This document shows positions 1-6,837 of a stretch of DNA of 43,974 nt, in pieces. Made by a program: the position numbers and the translations under genes. The notes beneath the pieces are model-generated. The model had not been told where the DNA came from. It was given only the letters and a program-made list of their open reading frames with translations, and searched no databases. Location: the NCBI RefSeq assembly GCF_009733735.1, contig NZ_WNJP01000005.1, positions 1 through 43,974 on the forward strand, written 5' to 3'. Origin of the DNA: Sandarakinorhabdus oryzae (GTDB taxonomy: Bacteria; Pseudomonadota; Alphaproteobacteria; Sphingomonadales; Sphingomonadaceae). The number at the start of each line of letters is the position of its first letter. Position 1 is the stretch's first letter.

Positions 1-585
1 GCCGGCAATCTCGCCGCCGCGCTGCCGCACCTGGCCGCCAGTACCAACCTCGAAGCCCGCGCCCCGGCGCTCACCCGCGCCGCCACACGCCTGGCCACTG
101 GCAACGCGCTGCGCATCGCCGCCACCCTGGCCGATGTCGCCCAGGCCGATGCCGTCACCACCCCGGTCTATATGCTGGGGCTGGAGGATCTCGCCGCCGG
201 CCGCATCGCCCAGAGCGCCAAGCTGAAATTGTGGGCGCAGATCCTGCCCACCGAAGCCGGCGCGGTATCGGCCGAAGCCCGCGCCAGCGATGCGGCGTTC
301 GCGCAGATGTCCAACGGGATTGGCGCCAGCCGCTTCCGCAACGCGCTCACCCGCATGGCCGCCGCCCCGCCCGCCGATGATGGCGAGGTGGCGCAGCTGC
401 GCATCCCGGCCCTGCACATCAGCTGCCTGTGGCTGAAGGGCGGCCGCGGCGGTGACCGGTTCGAGGTGATCGAAGCGCCGCCGGGGGTGCTCACCGTCGG
501 CCAGACTCTCAGCGCTGCCCAACTGGCCGCCGCGCTGAAAACCCATGCTGTCAGCCGCCTGGCCAACCGCGATGCGGATGGCTGA
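1..585 (+). CDS. hypothetical protein, 5' end outside window
   Basis: An open frame runs from base 1 to a TGA at 583-585 with no stop, so the gene begins upstream; 194 codons are visible. The product is rich in alanine and leucine, with no membrane segment or motif I recognise. The first part is alanine-rich and probably helical; the last 60 residues (LRIPALHISCLWLKGG and following) look like a small beta-containing domain. Codon use, with strong G/C in third positions, matches the neighbours and supports coding. It lies upstream of lepA on the same strand but is separated by about 130 bp holding GC-rich repeats, so an operon is not evident. Function unknown. Confidence 0.6.
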   Translation, partial: AGNLAAALPHLAASTNLEARAPALTRAATRLATGNALRIAATLADVAQADAVTTPVYMLGLEDLAAGRIAQSAKLKLWAQILPTEAGAVSAEARASDAAFAQMSNGIGASRFRNALTRMAAAPPADDGEVAQLRIPALHISCLWLKGGRGGDRFEVIEAPPGVLTVGQTLSAAQLAAALKTHAVSRLANRDADG

Positions 586-627
586 GACGGCTGTGTGGTG
601 AGGGCCCGTCCGGGGCTGGCCGCGCCA

Positions 628-659
628 GTGGCCGGCCCCGGATGTGGCCGGCCCCGGAT
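628..659. repeat. 16-bp tandem duplication in lepA upstream region
   Basis: The unit GTGGCCGGCCCCGGAT occurs twice without a gap, followed by a partial third copy (GTGG). Together with CCGGGGC just upstream (around 610-616), the GGCCCCGG parts could fold into a GC hairpin. There is no T-run, so it is at best a weak terminator for the preceding gene. Probably a slippage duplication. Confidence 0.6.
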
Positions 660-716
660 GTGGGCGCGACGGCCTGACCGTTGCAACATGGGCCATGCCT
701 GCTAAAGCCGGGGCCC

Positions 717-2525
717 ATGTCCACACCGCAAGACCGTATCCGCAATTTCTCGATCATCGCCCATATCGATCATGGGAAATCGACGCTGGCCGATCGCCTG
801 ATCCAGACCACCGGCGGCCTCGCGCTGCGCGAGATGTCGGAGCAGGTGCTCGACAACATGGATATCGAGAAGGAACGCGGCATCACCATCAAGGCGCAGA
901 CCGTGCGCCTCGATTATCGCGCGGCGGACGGCAAGGATTATGTCCTCAACCTGATGGACACGCCCGGCCACGTCGATTTCGCCTACGAAGTCTCCCGGTC
1001 CCTCGCTGCCTGCGAAGGCGCGCTGCTGGTGGTGGACGCAGCGCAAGGCGTCGAAGCGCAGACGCTGGCCAACGTCTATCAGTCCATCGAGCACGACCAT
1101 GAGATCGTGCCGGTGATCAACAAGATCGACCTGCCCTCGGCTGACCCTGACAAGGTGAAGAAGGAGATCGAGGACATCATCGGCCTCGATGCCTCCCAGG
1201 CCGTGCTGGCCAGCGCCAAGTCCGGCATCGGCATCACCGAGGTGCTGGAAGCCATCGTCACCCGGATTCCGCCGCCGAAGGGCGATCCGGACAAGCCGCT
1301 GAAGGCGATGCTGGTCGACAGCTGGTACGACCCCTACTTGGGCGTCGTCGTGCTGGTGCGCATCATCGATGGCACGATCAAGAAGGGCCAGCAGATCAAG
1401 TTCATGGCCGCCGACTCCATCCACCTGGTGGACCGGGTCGGCGCCTTCCGCCCCAAGATCGAACAGTTCACCGAACTCGGCCCCGGCGAAATCGGCTTCA
1501 TCACCGCCCAGATCAAGGAAGTCGCCCAGGCCCGCGTGGGCGACACCATCACCGACGCCAAGAAGCCGGCCAACGAAGCCCTGCCCGGCTTCAAGGAAGT
1601 GCAGCCGGTCGTCTTCTGCGGCCTGTTCCCCACCGACGCCGCCGATTTCGAGAAGCTGCGCGACAGCATCGCCAAGCTGCGCCTGAACGACGCGAGCTTC
1701 AGTTTCGAGATGGAAACCAGCGCCGCCCTCGGCTTCGGCTTCCGCTGCGGCTTCCTCGGCCTGCTCCACCTCGAAATCATCCAGGAACGCCTGAGCCGCG
1801 AGTACGACCTCGATCTGATCACCACGGCGCCGTCGGTCGTCTATCACATCGCCATGCGCGACGGCAGCATCCGCGAACTGCACAACCCGGCCGACATGCC
1901 CGACCCGTCGTCCATCCTGCAGATCGACGAACCCTGGATCGAAGCCACCATCTATGTGCCGGATGAATATCTCGGCTCCATCCTGAAACTCTGCCAGGAT
2001 CGCCGCGGCATCCAGAAAAACCTCACCTACGTCGGCGGCCGCGCCCAGGTCGTCTATGAACTGCCGCTCAACGAAGTCGTGTTCGATTTCTACGACCGGC
2101 TGAAATCCATCAGCCGCGGCTACGCCAGCTTTGACTACCACCAGATCGGCCACCGCGAAGGCGACCTGGTGAAGATGTCGATCATGGTCAACATGGAGCC
2201 GGTCGACGCCCTCTCCATGATCGTCCACCGCAGCGCCGCCGAAGCCCGCGGCCGCCACATGTGCGAACGGATGAAAGACCTCATCCCCCGCCACCTGTTC
2301 AAGATCCCGATCCAGGCCGCCATCGGCGGCAAAGTCATCGCCCGCGAAACCATCGCCGCCCTGCGCAAAGACGTCACCGCCAAATGCTACGGCGGCGACG
2401 CCTCCCGCAAACGCAAGCTGCTGGACAAGCAGAAGGAAGGCAAGAAGCGGATGCGGCAATACGGGAATGTGGACATCCCGCAGGAAGCCTTCATCGCCGC
2501 GCTGCGGATGGGGGATGATAATTGA
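717..2525 (+). CDS. lepA: elongation factor 4 (LepA), back-translocating ribosomal GTPase
   Basis: LepA is a translational GTPase that binds the ribosome and helps with stalled translocation and subunit biogenesis. The 602-residue length matches the family (about 600). The N-terminal GTPase domain has the P-loop AHIDHGKST near residues 15-23, the switch II DTPGH and the guanine-specificity NKID. It is followed by the EF-G-like beta-barrel and the LepA-specific C-terminal domain ending in the basic stretch around [15 protein letters not shown]. An in-frame ATG lies 36 nt upstream (681), but [20 protein letters not shown] is the usual LepA beginning, so 717 is preferred. The gene appears monocistronic: the next gene is on the opposite strand after a repeat-bearing gap. 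Confidence 0.97.
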   Translation: MSTPQDRIRNFSIIAHIDHGKSTLADRLIQTTGGLALREMSEQVLDNMDIEKERGITIKAQTVRLDYRAADGKDYVLNLMDTPGHVDFAYEVSRSLAACEGALLVVDAAQGVEAQTLANVYQSIEHDHEIVPVINKIDLPSADPDKVKKEIEDIIGLDASQAVLASAKSGIGITEVLEAIVTRIPPPKGDPDKPLKAMLVDSWYDPYLGVVVLVRIIDGTIKKGQQIKFMAADSIHLVDRVGAFRPKIEQFTELGPGEIGFITAQIKEVAQARVGDTITDAKKPANEALPGFKEVQPVVFCGLFPTDAADFEKLRDSIAKLRLNDASFSFEMETSAALGFGFRCGFLGLLHLEIIQERLSREYDLDLITTAPSVVYHIAMRDGSIRELHNPADMPDPSSILQIDEPWIEATIYVPDEYLGSILKLCQDRRGIQKNLTYVGGRAQVVYELPLNEVVFDFYDRLKSISRGYASFDYHQIGHREGDLVKMSIMVNMEPVDALSMIVHRSAAEARGRHMCERMKDLIPRHLFKIPIQAAIGGKVIARETIAALRKDVTAKCYGGDASRKRKLLDKQKEGKKRMRQYGNVDIPQEAFIAALRMGDDN

Positions 2526-2609
2526 GGCCATGATCCTCTCCCGCTGGGGGAGGTGGCGCCCGCTGGGCAACGAGGGGACGACGCCCTCTACCACAGAGTC
2601 CAAGCAGGG

Positions 2610-2643
2610 GCCTCCGGCGGGCAGGGTCGCAGACCCTGCACCC
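2610..2643 (-). repeat. 34-nt REP-like hairpin repeat, copy 1 (inverted)
   Basis: Read on the minus strand this is GGGTGCAGGGTCTGCGACCC followed by TGCCCGCCGGAGGC. It contains an 8-bp stem GCAGGGTC/GACCCTGC around a TGC loop. The same unit occurs at 4134-4167, 4415-4447 and 9078-9111, with a decayed copy at 8772-8805. Relative to the 4134 copy the only two differences sit opposite each other in the stem and preserve pairing. A further CTCCC/GGGAG hairpin lies at about 2534-2549; nothing else is seen in the 2526-2688 gap. Confidence 0.8.
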
Positions 2644-2688
2644 ATGAGTGGAGTGTAAGCCTAATTGTGAGAGCGGACTTGTCTGCTA

Positions 2689-3624
2689 CTAGCCTTGTTC
2701 CTTTTTGCGCCTTTCCTTGCGAAGGAAGATCTCCAGATAGTCCGCTAAGTCGCTCAGGCCGCTCGCAGTGATGGTTTCGGGGAAGATGAGTGTGACATCG
2801 CCGTCATCTAAGGGGAACATGGCCTTCCGCATTCCCTTTGCAGGCGGCTCGGGCGGCTCTTCTTTCGGCAGAGGCATCGTTGGGCGTTCCAAAGGAGCGC
2901 CATCTCCACCGAGTGGTCGTTGCTTAACGAAAACGTTGGCGACCTCCAGTCCAACCTCGCTGCCATCGACGAAAACCCATTTCGCGTCGCTCGAAATAGC
3001 GCGAACCCGCAACGGTTCCGCGTTAGCAATTACTCCTCCGATTTCGTAATCAACCAAGTCTCCTACTTGAGGGGCGCCAAAACGGGACTCTTCGCCAGGT
3101 TCGTTTTGCGACCCCTCGTCAGATTGCCTCTGACCTGCGCTTTGCTTGCTGGCTCCTTCATCAGTGAGTAGCTGCAGGGTGTCCAGGTAGGCCTTTGCTG
3201 CCGGCCGAATAGCAGACTGGTTGAAGCCTTTGCGGTTCAGAAATGTTTCAACGCCTTCATACGGCGGAATCATGTCGGGATAGCGGTCCTGCAACTCCCT
3301 GAACAAATTTGGTTCAAAGGCGGCAAATCTCAGCTGCTCCCTCTTCTCGGATTCGTGGTCCGGATGTAGGATTGCCTTAGCGCGAGCAGTCACCCGCATT
3401 TCGCCTTTTCCTGCCCGTTCGACCAACCCGTACTGTGCCAGCGCGGCCAAGGCTTTGTTGGCTGGGCCGCTAAGTCCCGAATAGCCAATCAGCTTCGCAG
3501 CAGCTTCTCGATCAACATTTGCATTCCGATAAAGGCGTTCAATTTTCCTCACCTCGTCCAATGCCTCACCCAAAGACATGTTTGGGTAGGATGGGCTCCG
3601 AACAGGCTGTGTCGCTGCGGCCAT
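2689..3624 (-). CDS. hypothetical protein with probable winged-helix N-terminus
   Basis: This 311-residue protein is not assigned to a named family. The start at 3624 is chosen because AGGAGG lies at ideal spacing before it; an ATG 54 nt further upstream lacks this. Residues about 15-90 (DREAAAKLIGYSGLSG, ALAALAQYGLVE, KGEMRVTARAKAILHP) have the helix-turn-helix-wing pattern of a winged-helix DNA-binding domain. A polar, low-complexity linker (about 155-180, rich in S, Q, E, G) leads to a small beta-rich segment, a proline-rich stretch (PKEEPPEPPAK), and a C-terminal helix ending in RKERRKKE. Codon use is more A/T-rich than the neighbours, suggesting recent acquisition. It is divergent from the 3733-4105 transcription unit, which it may regulate; that is inference. 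Confidence 0.8.
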   Translation of the reverse strand: MAAATQPVRSPSYPNMSLGEALDEVRKIERLYRNANVDREAAAKLIGYSGLSGPANKALAALAQYGLVERAGKGEMRVTARAKAILHPDHESEKREQLRFAAFEPNLFRELQDRYPDMIPPYEGVETFLNRKGFNQSAIRPAAKAYLDTLQLLTDEGASKQSAGQRQSDEGSQNEPGEESRFGAPQVGDLVDYEIGGVIANAEPLRVRAISSDAKWVFVDGSEVGLEVANVFVKQRPLGGDGAPLERPTMPLPKEEPPEPPAKGMRKAMFPLDDGDVTLIFPETITASGLSDLADYLEIFLRKERRKKEQG

Positions 3625-3691
3625 GTCATTCCTCCTGCGTCTCGTCAGCCTTTTGCCATATCCGAGAAAAAACAGCAATAGCGATTACTCG

Positions 3692-3706
3692 ATGACTTGA
3701 CGTCAT
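3692..3706. promoter_or_regulatory. operator-like inverted repeat over a -35 box
   Basis: ATGAC-TTGAC-GTCAT is a 5+5+5 inverted repeat that contains the perfect 8-bp palindrome TGACGTCA (3698-3705). It covers the -35 hexamer of the plus-strand promoter and lies 68 bp from the start of the divergent winged-helix gene, a normal place for an autoregulatory operator. Function is inferred from position only. Confidence 0.4.
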
Positions 3707-3726
3707 GGCTGCCGATCCCCTATAGT
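3697..3726 (+). promoter_or_regulatory. sigma70-type promoter for the 3733-4105 unit
   Basis: TTGACG (3697-3702) and TATAGT (3721-3726) are separated by 18 bp, close to the housekeeping consensus and stronger than most sequences upstream of genes in this window. A start of transcription near 3733 is predicted. The only elements downstream before the terminator at 4079-4105 are the structured leader and the short ORF at 3939-4022. Confidence 0.6.
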
Positions 3727-3938
3727 GTCACGTGTGCCCAGTCGACGTAGTGCGACGCACATCGAAAGGCGGTCAGAATTATGGGCTGATGTAACGGAGC
3801 CGGCGCCGAGAGCCGGACAAGAAAAGGGCCGACCCAAAGGGCCGGCCCGTGGTTCAATCTCAGCGCCGAAGCGTCGCGATCTCTCCGTGTGGTAACTGAG
3901 AAATCGCACTTTCCGGCGCTGACTGCAAGGAAAATGCG

Positions 3939-4022
3939 ATGATTTGGGTTTCCGCCTATCTTCGCGTGCGGTTTGGGCGTGTGGAACACGTCCGGCCGCA
4001 CTGGCGTTCCTATCCTTTCTAA
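3939..4022 (+). CDS. small basic protein, 27 aa
   Basis: ATG at 3939 is preceded by AAGGA at 3927-3931, seven bases away, which is an excellent ribosome binding site in a region otherwise without one. The 27-residue product begins MIWVSAYLRVRFG, continues RVEHV and ends RPHWRSYPF. It is rich in Arg, His and aromatic residues and has no membrane segment. The spacing of Y-x-R, G-x-V and V-R-x-H-x-R resembles short basic bacterial proteins I have seen, but I cannot name a family. It would be the only ORF on the transcript running from the promoter at 3697 to the terminator at 4079. It could instead be chance within a structured RNA, since the 3966-4001 hairpin lies inside it. Confidence 0.4.
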   Translation: MIWVSAYLRVRFGRVEHVRPHWRSYPF

Positions 4023-4078
4023 ATAGAAGGGCTTGAGCCGTCGGAGTGCATTGCACCGCTGACTGAATTCAAAACTCT

Positions 4079-4105
4079 CGCCCCGCTTCGGCGGGGCGTT
4101 TTTTT
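4079..4105 (+). terminator. rho-independent terminator, plus strand
   Basis: CGCCCCGC-TTCG-GCGGGGCG (4079-4098) is a perfect 8-bp GC stem with a TTCG tetraloop, followed by seven T residues (4099-4105). It is the clearest intrinsic terminator in the window. The nearest annotated plus-strand gene upstream is lepA, 1.5 kb away with an opposing gene in between, so it must serve the 3733-4105 transcript. Confidence 0.9.
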
Positions 4106-4133
4106 GGAAATTGGGGGTTACCCTAAAACAAGC

Positions 4134-4167
4134 GGGTGCAGGGACTGCGTCCCTGCCCGCCGGAGGC
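4134..4167 (+). repeat. 34-nt REP-like hairpin repeat, copy 2
   Basis: GGGTGCAGGGACTGCGTCCC followed by TGCCCGCCGGAGGC; the stem is GCAGGGAC/GTCCCTGC with a TGC loop. It is in inverted orientation to the copy at 2610-2643, so the two form 34-bp inverted repeats with 32 of 34 positions matching, around the winged-helix gene and the small transcript. It lies 29 bp after the terminator. Confidence 0.8.
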
Positions 4168-4183
4168 TCCCTTTCCTCCCTCG

Positions 4184-4447
4184 TTGCAGCGCGCGCACAT
4201 CGGGACGCTGTCCTACAGGGCGCTGGTGGCGGTATGATCGGCGTCCGATTGCCCGGGTGCTCTTTCCACTATTGACCCTGTCCAGGCGCGCGTGCGCATG
4301 AAGGGCGATTTGTAAGCTTTGTAACCTACAGCGGCGACGGCCGATGAATCGGAATCCGACACGAATCGTCAACAGTGTCAAAAATCACCGGCGCATAAGC
4401 GCTTGAAAACAAACGGGTGCAGGGACGAGTCCCTGCCCGCCGGAGGC
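4184..4447 (+). repeat. 264-bp dispersed intergenic element, copy A
   Basis: This stretch aligns along its whole length with 8848-9111, about nine bases in ten by eye. The last 150 bp (from GCGCGTGCGCATGAAGGGCG to the closing hairpin) are nearly identical. It ends in a copy of the 34-nt hairpin repeat. A minus-strand reading frame is shared by the first 35 or so codons of both copies, then drifts apart at an indel, so coding is unlikely. A TATGAT box here corresponds to TATAAT in the other copy. No transposase is present, so it resembles a non-autonomous element or a conserved intergenic RNA or regulatory module. Confidence 0.8.
4415..4447 (+). repeat. REP-like hairpin repeat, copy 3 (33 nt)
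   Basis: Same unit as 4134-4167 with one loop base missing: GCAGGGAC-GA-GTCCCTGC, then CCGCCGGAGGC. It forms the right end of the 264-bp element, as the 9078 copy does in the second element. Confidence 0.8.
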
Positions 4448-4471
4448 CCCTCTTTCTTCTCCAACCGCCCT

Positions 4472-5455
4472 TCAGGGCTGCAGCGCGCCGTCGTGATGCC
4501 GCCACAGCTGCACGGTGAAGCGGTCGGCGTTGTCGGTCCAGGCGTGGGCGGGTGTCCAGCCGCTGGCGTGGGCCATCAGGCGGATTTCGGCGGGCGTCCA
4601 TTTGTGGCTGTTTTCGGTGTGGATGGTCTCGCCCGCGGCCAGGCGGAAATTCTGCCCGGCGGCGGTGAATTGGGTGTCGCGGCGGGCGACCAGGTGCATC
4701 TCGATGCGGCCGAGGGCGGCGTTCCAGACGGCACGGTGAGCGAAATCATCGACGCGCACCGTGCCGGCGAGTTCGCGGTTGATGCGGTGGAGGAGGTTGC
4801 GGTTGAAGGCGGCGGTGACGCCGGCGGCATCGTCATAGGCGGCCTCCAGCGTGGCCACCGATTTGCCGGCGCCTGGGGCCAGATCGAAGCCGATCACCAG
4901 CCAGCTTTCCGGCCCGAGCAGGCTGGCAAAGCCGCGCAGCAGATCGATGGCGGCGCCGGGTGCCAGATTGCCGATGGTGGAGCCGGGGAAGAAGCCCAGG
5001 CGCGGCCGCGCGGCCACCTGTGCCGGCAGCGCGAAGGGCCGGGTGAAATCGGCGACCACCGGCAGGATCGGCAGGTGGGGAAACTGCACGGCCAGCGCCG
5101 CGGCCGACTGGTTCAGGAATTCGCCAGAGATGTCCACCGGCACATAGGCCGCCGCCGCCAGCGGCCGCAACAGCAGCGGGGTTTTCGCCGATGATCCCGA
5201 TCCATATTCGATCACCGCCCGCCCCGGCCCCACCGCTGCGGCAATGGCGGCGGCACAATCGGCCAGGATCGCGGCTTCGGTGCGGGTGGGATAATATTCG
5301 GGCAGCTGGGTGATCGCTTCAAACAGCGCCGATCCGGCCTCATCATAGAAAAACCGGGCCGGGATGACCTTTTGCGGCTGACGCAACCCGATCAGCACGG
5401 CGCGTGCAAAGGCGTCGGCCGTGGCCGGGCCGGCCGGTTCAACCATGTCAGGCAT
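4472..5455 (-). CDS. egtD: L-histidine N-alpha-methyltransferase EgtD
   Basis: EgtD transfers three methyl groups from S-adenosylmethionine to the alpha-amino group of histidine, giving hercynine, the first intermediate of ergothioneine. The 327-residue length fits the family (about 320). Recognisable blocks are YYPTR (54-58, substrate side), EYGSGSS (83-89, SAM-binding loop), VPVDIS (105-110) and FFPGSTIGNL (155-164). The start used overlaps the end of egtB by 8 nt; an alternative ATG three codons later begins just after the egtB stop. The gene is the last of a minus-strand run with egtB and the permease at 6837-8621, and cytoplasmic action is expected. It sits immediately beside the repeat element at 4184-4447. 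Confidence 0.95.
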   Translation of the reverse strand: MPDMVEPAGPATADAFARAVLIGLRQPQKVIPARFFYDEAGSALFEAITQLPEYYPTRTEAAILADCAAAIAAAVGPGRAVIEYGSGSSAKTPLLLRPLAAAAYVPVDISGEFLNQSAAALAVQFPHLPILPVVADFTRPFALPAQVAARPRLGFFPGSTIGNLAPGAAIDLLRGFASLLGPESWLVIGFDLAPGAGKSVATLEAAYDDAAGVTAAFNRNLLHRINRELAGTVRVDDFAHRAVWNAALGRIEMHLVARRDTQFTAAGQNFRLAAGETIHTENSHKWTPAEIRLMAHASGWTPAHAWTDNADRFTVQLWRHHDGALQP

Positions 5456-6695
5456 CGCGCGCCAATCGCAGGCCGGTGAATTGCCAGCGCTGGTGGGGGA
5501 CGAAGAAATTGCGCACGCTGGCCCGCGAACTGCCGCGCGGCGTGGCGCAGCTGGCGCCTTTCAGCACCATCTGCCCGCTCATGAACTTGCCGTTATATTC
5601 GCCCACCGCGCCGGGTGCCGGGCGAAAGCCGGGGTAGGGCAGAAACGCCGAGGCCGTCCATTGCCAGCAATCGCCGAACAGCCCGTCGCTGGCGCCCGTC
5701 GGCTGCACGGCCGCTGCACTGTCGAGCTGGTGGCCGGCCGCCGCATCCTGGCCGTGCGCGGCGACTTCCCATTCGGCCTCGGTCGGCAACCGGGCGCCGG
5801 CCCAGGCCGCAAAGGCGTCGGCTTCAAAATGGCTGATGTGCGTGACCGGCGCGTGCGGTGCCAGCGGCTGCCGGCCGGCCAGCGTCATGCTGGTCCAGCC
5901 ATCGGTGCCGGCCTGCCAGCGCAATGGCGCCGTGATCGCGCAGCGCTGCACCCAGGCCCAGCCGTCCGACAGCCACAGGCGGGGATCGGTGTAGCCGCCA
6001 TCCGCGATGAAGGCCTGCCATTCGGCGTTGGTCACCAGCATGTTCGCCAGTTGAAAGGGCCGCAGCAGCACATCGTGCGCCGGCCCCTCGCAATCAAAGG
6101 CAAAGCCGCTGCCGGCATGGCCGATCCGCACGATGCCGCCTTCATGGCTTTCCCAGCGACGGGCGCGGGCCGGCGCGTCGATCGGTGGCGCCGGCAGATA
6201 GGCCGGCTCCAGCGGATTGGCGGCAAACAGATCGAGGAGATCGGTGAGCAGCAATTCCTGATGCTGCTGTTCGTGATTGATGCCCAGCGTCACCAGCGCC
6301 AGCGCGTCCGCATCCAGCCCGGGCAGCGCGGCGGCCAGCGCGTCATCCACATGGCCGCGCCAGGCCAGCACATCGGCCAGCGCCGGCCGGGTGAGCAGGC
6401 CGCGCCGATCCCGGGCATGGCGCGGGCCAGCCGCCTCATAATAGCTGTTGAACAGAAAGCCGTAGCGATCATCAAACGGCCGATAGCCTGGCACATTGGC
6501 CAGCACGAACGTTTCGAAAAACCAGGTCGTGTGCGCCAGATGCCATTTCGCCGGCGAGGCGTCGGGCATCGACTGCACACTGGCATCGGCATCCGACAGC
6601 GGCGCGGCCAGCGCCACGCTCAGGCTGCGGGTGCGGTGCAGGGCAGACTGCAACGACGCCAGATCAACAGTTGCTGTGCCAGTGTTGGTGGCCAT
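5448..6695 (-). CDS. egtB: ergothioneine biosynthesis sulfoxide synthase EgtB
   Basis: EgtB is a non-haem iron enzyme that joins hercynine to a thiol donor (gamma-glutamylcysteine or cysteine) with oxygen, forming the C-S bond of ergothioneine. Of the 415 residues, the N-terminal DinB-like helical domain carries the iron-binding histidines (WHLAHTTWFFE near 51-61 and NHEQQHQE near 140-147). The C-terminal half is a formylglycine-generating-enzyme/sulfatase-modifying domain with the FGDCWQWTASAF block near its end. GGGAGGG precedes the start at good spacing. egtD follows with overlap. No egtC amidohydrolase or egtE lyase is adjacent, so the cysteine-using route or distant genes must complete the pathway. 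Confidence 0.95.
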   Translation of the reverse strand: MATNTGTATVDLASLQSALHRTRSLSVALAAPLSDADASVQSMPDASPAKWHLAHTTWFFETFVLANVPGYRPFDDRYGFLFNSYYEAAGPRHARDRRGLLTRPALADVLAWRGHVDDALAAALPGLDADALALVTLGINHEQQHQELLLTDLLDLFAANPLEPAYLPAPPIDAPARARRWESHEGGIVRIGHAGSGFAFDCEGPAHDVLLRPFQLANMLVTNAEWQAFIADGGYTDPRLWLSDGWAWVQRCAITAPLRWQAGTDGWTSMTLAGRQPLAPHAPVTHISHFEADAFAAWAGARLPTEAEWEVAAHGQDAAAGHQLDSAAAVQPTGASDGLFGDCWQWTASAFLPYPGFRPAPGAVGEYNGKFMSGQMVLKGASCATPRGSSRASVRNFFVPHQRWQFTGLRLARDA

Positions 6696-6717
6696 GCGGC
6701 GGTGCCCTCCCGGTCAG

Positions 6718-6837
6718 TCAGCAGTTCGCATCGGGCAGCGAAGGCGTTGCACCCTTTGCCTTACCCTCGCCACGGCCAGCCGAAAATGCAAGCCCGGCGG
6801 CCGTTGCGACCAGGGCCGGCAGAGCAAGGCAGGCCAT
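6718..6837 (-). CDS. possible coupled small protein, 39 aa
   Basis: The ATG (6837-6835) overlaps the stop of the permease gene as TGATG, and the frame runs 39 codons to a TGA at 6720-6718, just before the egtB ribosome binding site. The peptide begins MACLALPALVATAAGLAFSA, a short hydrophobic segment, and continues with a basic, glycine-rich tail ending LPDANC. Restart on the preceding stop codon is a common coupling arrangement, and the ORF fills almost the whole gap between permease and egtB. It could also be chance in GC-rich DNA. If translated it would be a single-span membrane peptide or a signal-like leader. No family recognised. Confidence 0.35.
   Translation of the reverse strand: MACLALPALVATAAGLAFSAGRGEGKAKGATPSLPDANC

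Larger units (their letters stand above)
3733..4105 (+). ncRNA. putative structured small transcript or leader RNA
   Basis: The segment between the promoter and the terminator would give an RNA of about 370 nt with several complementary arms. Near the 5' end TGTGC/GCACA encloses GTCG/CGAC. TCAGCGCCG (3860-3868) pairs with CGGCGCTGA (3914-3922) and encloses GCGAT/ATCGC (3876-3880, 3903-3907). GTGCGG (3966-3971) pairs with CCGCAC (3996-4001) around CGTGT/ACACG. A GTGC-ATT-GCAC hairpin precedes the terminator. I looked for signatures of RNase P RNA, tmRNA, 4.5S RNA and a tRNA and found none. It may be an sRNA, or a long leader for the ORF at 3939; the sequence alone does not decide. Confidence 0.4.

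Noticed and set aside
702-2645. Long minus-strand open frame opposite lepA
   Set aside because: Antisense shadow of lepA; the product is composition-biased with no recognised motif.
3733-4080. RNase P RNA, tmRNA, 4.5S RNA or tRNA in the structured segment
   Set aside because: None of the hallmark sequences (such as the RNase P GAGGAAAGTCC block or a T-arm with CCA end) is present.
4118-4381. Minus-strand ORF shared by the two 264-bp elements (starts MTLLTIRVGFRFIGRR in both)
   Set aside because: The frames agree for about 35 codons then diverge at an indel and end at different places. No ribosome binding site was seen. The nucleotide sequence is conserved more evenly than a coding frame would be.
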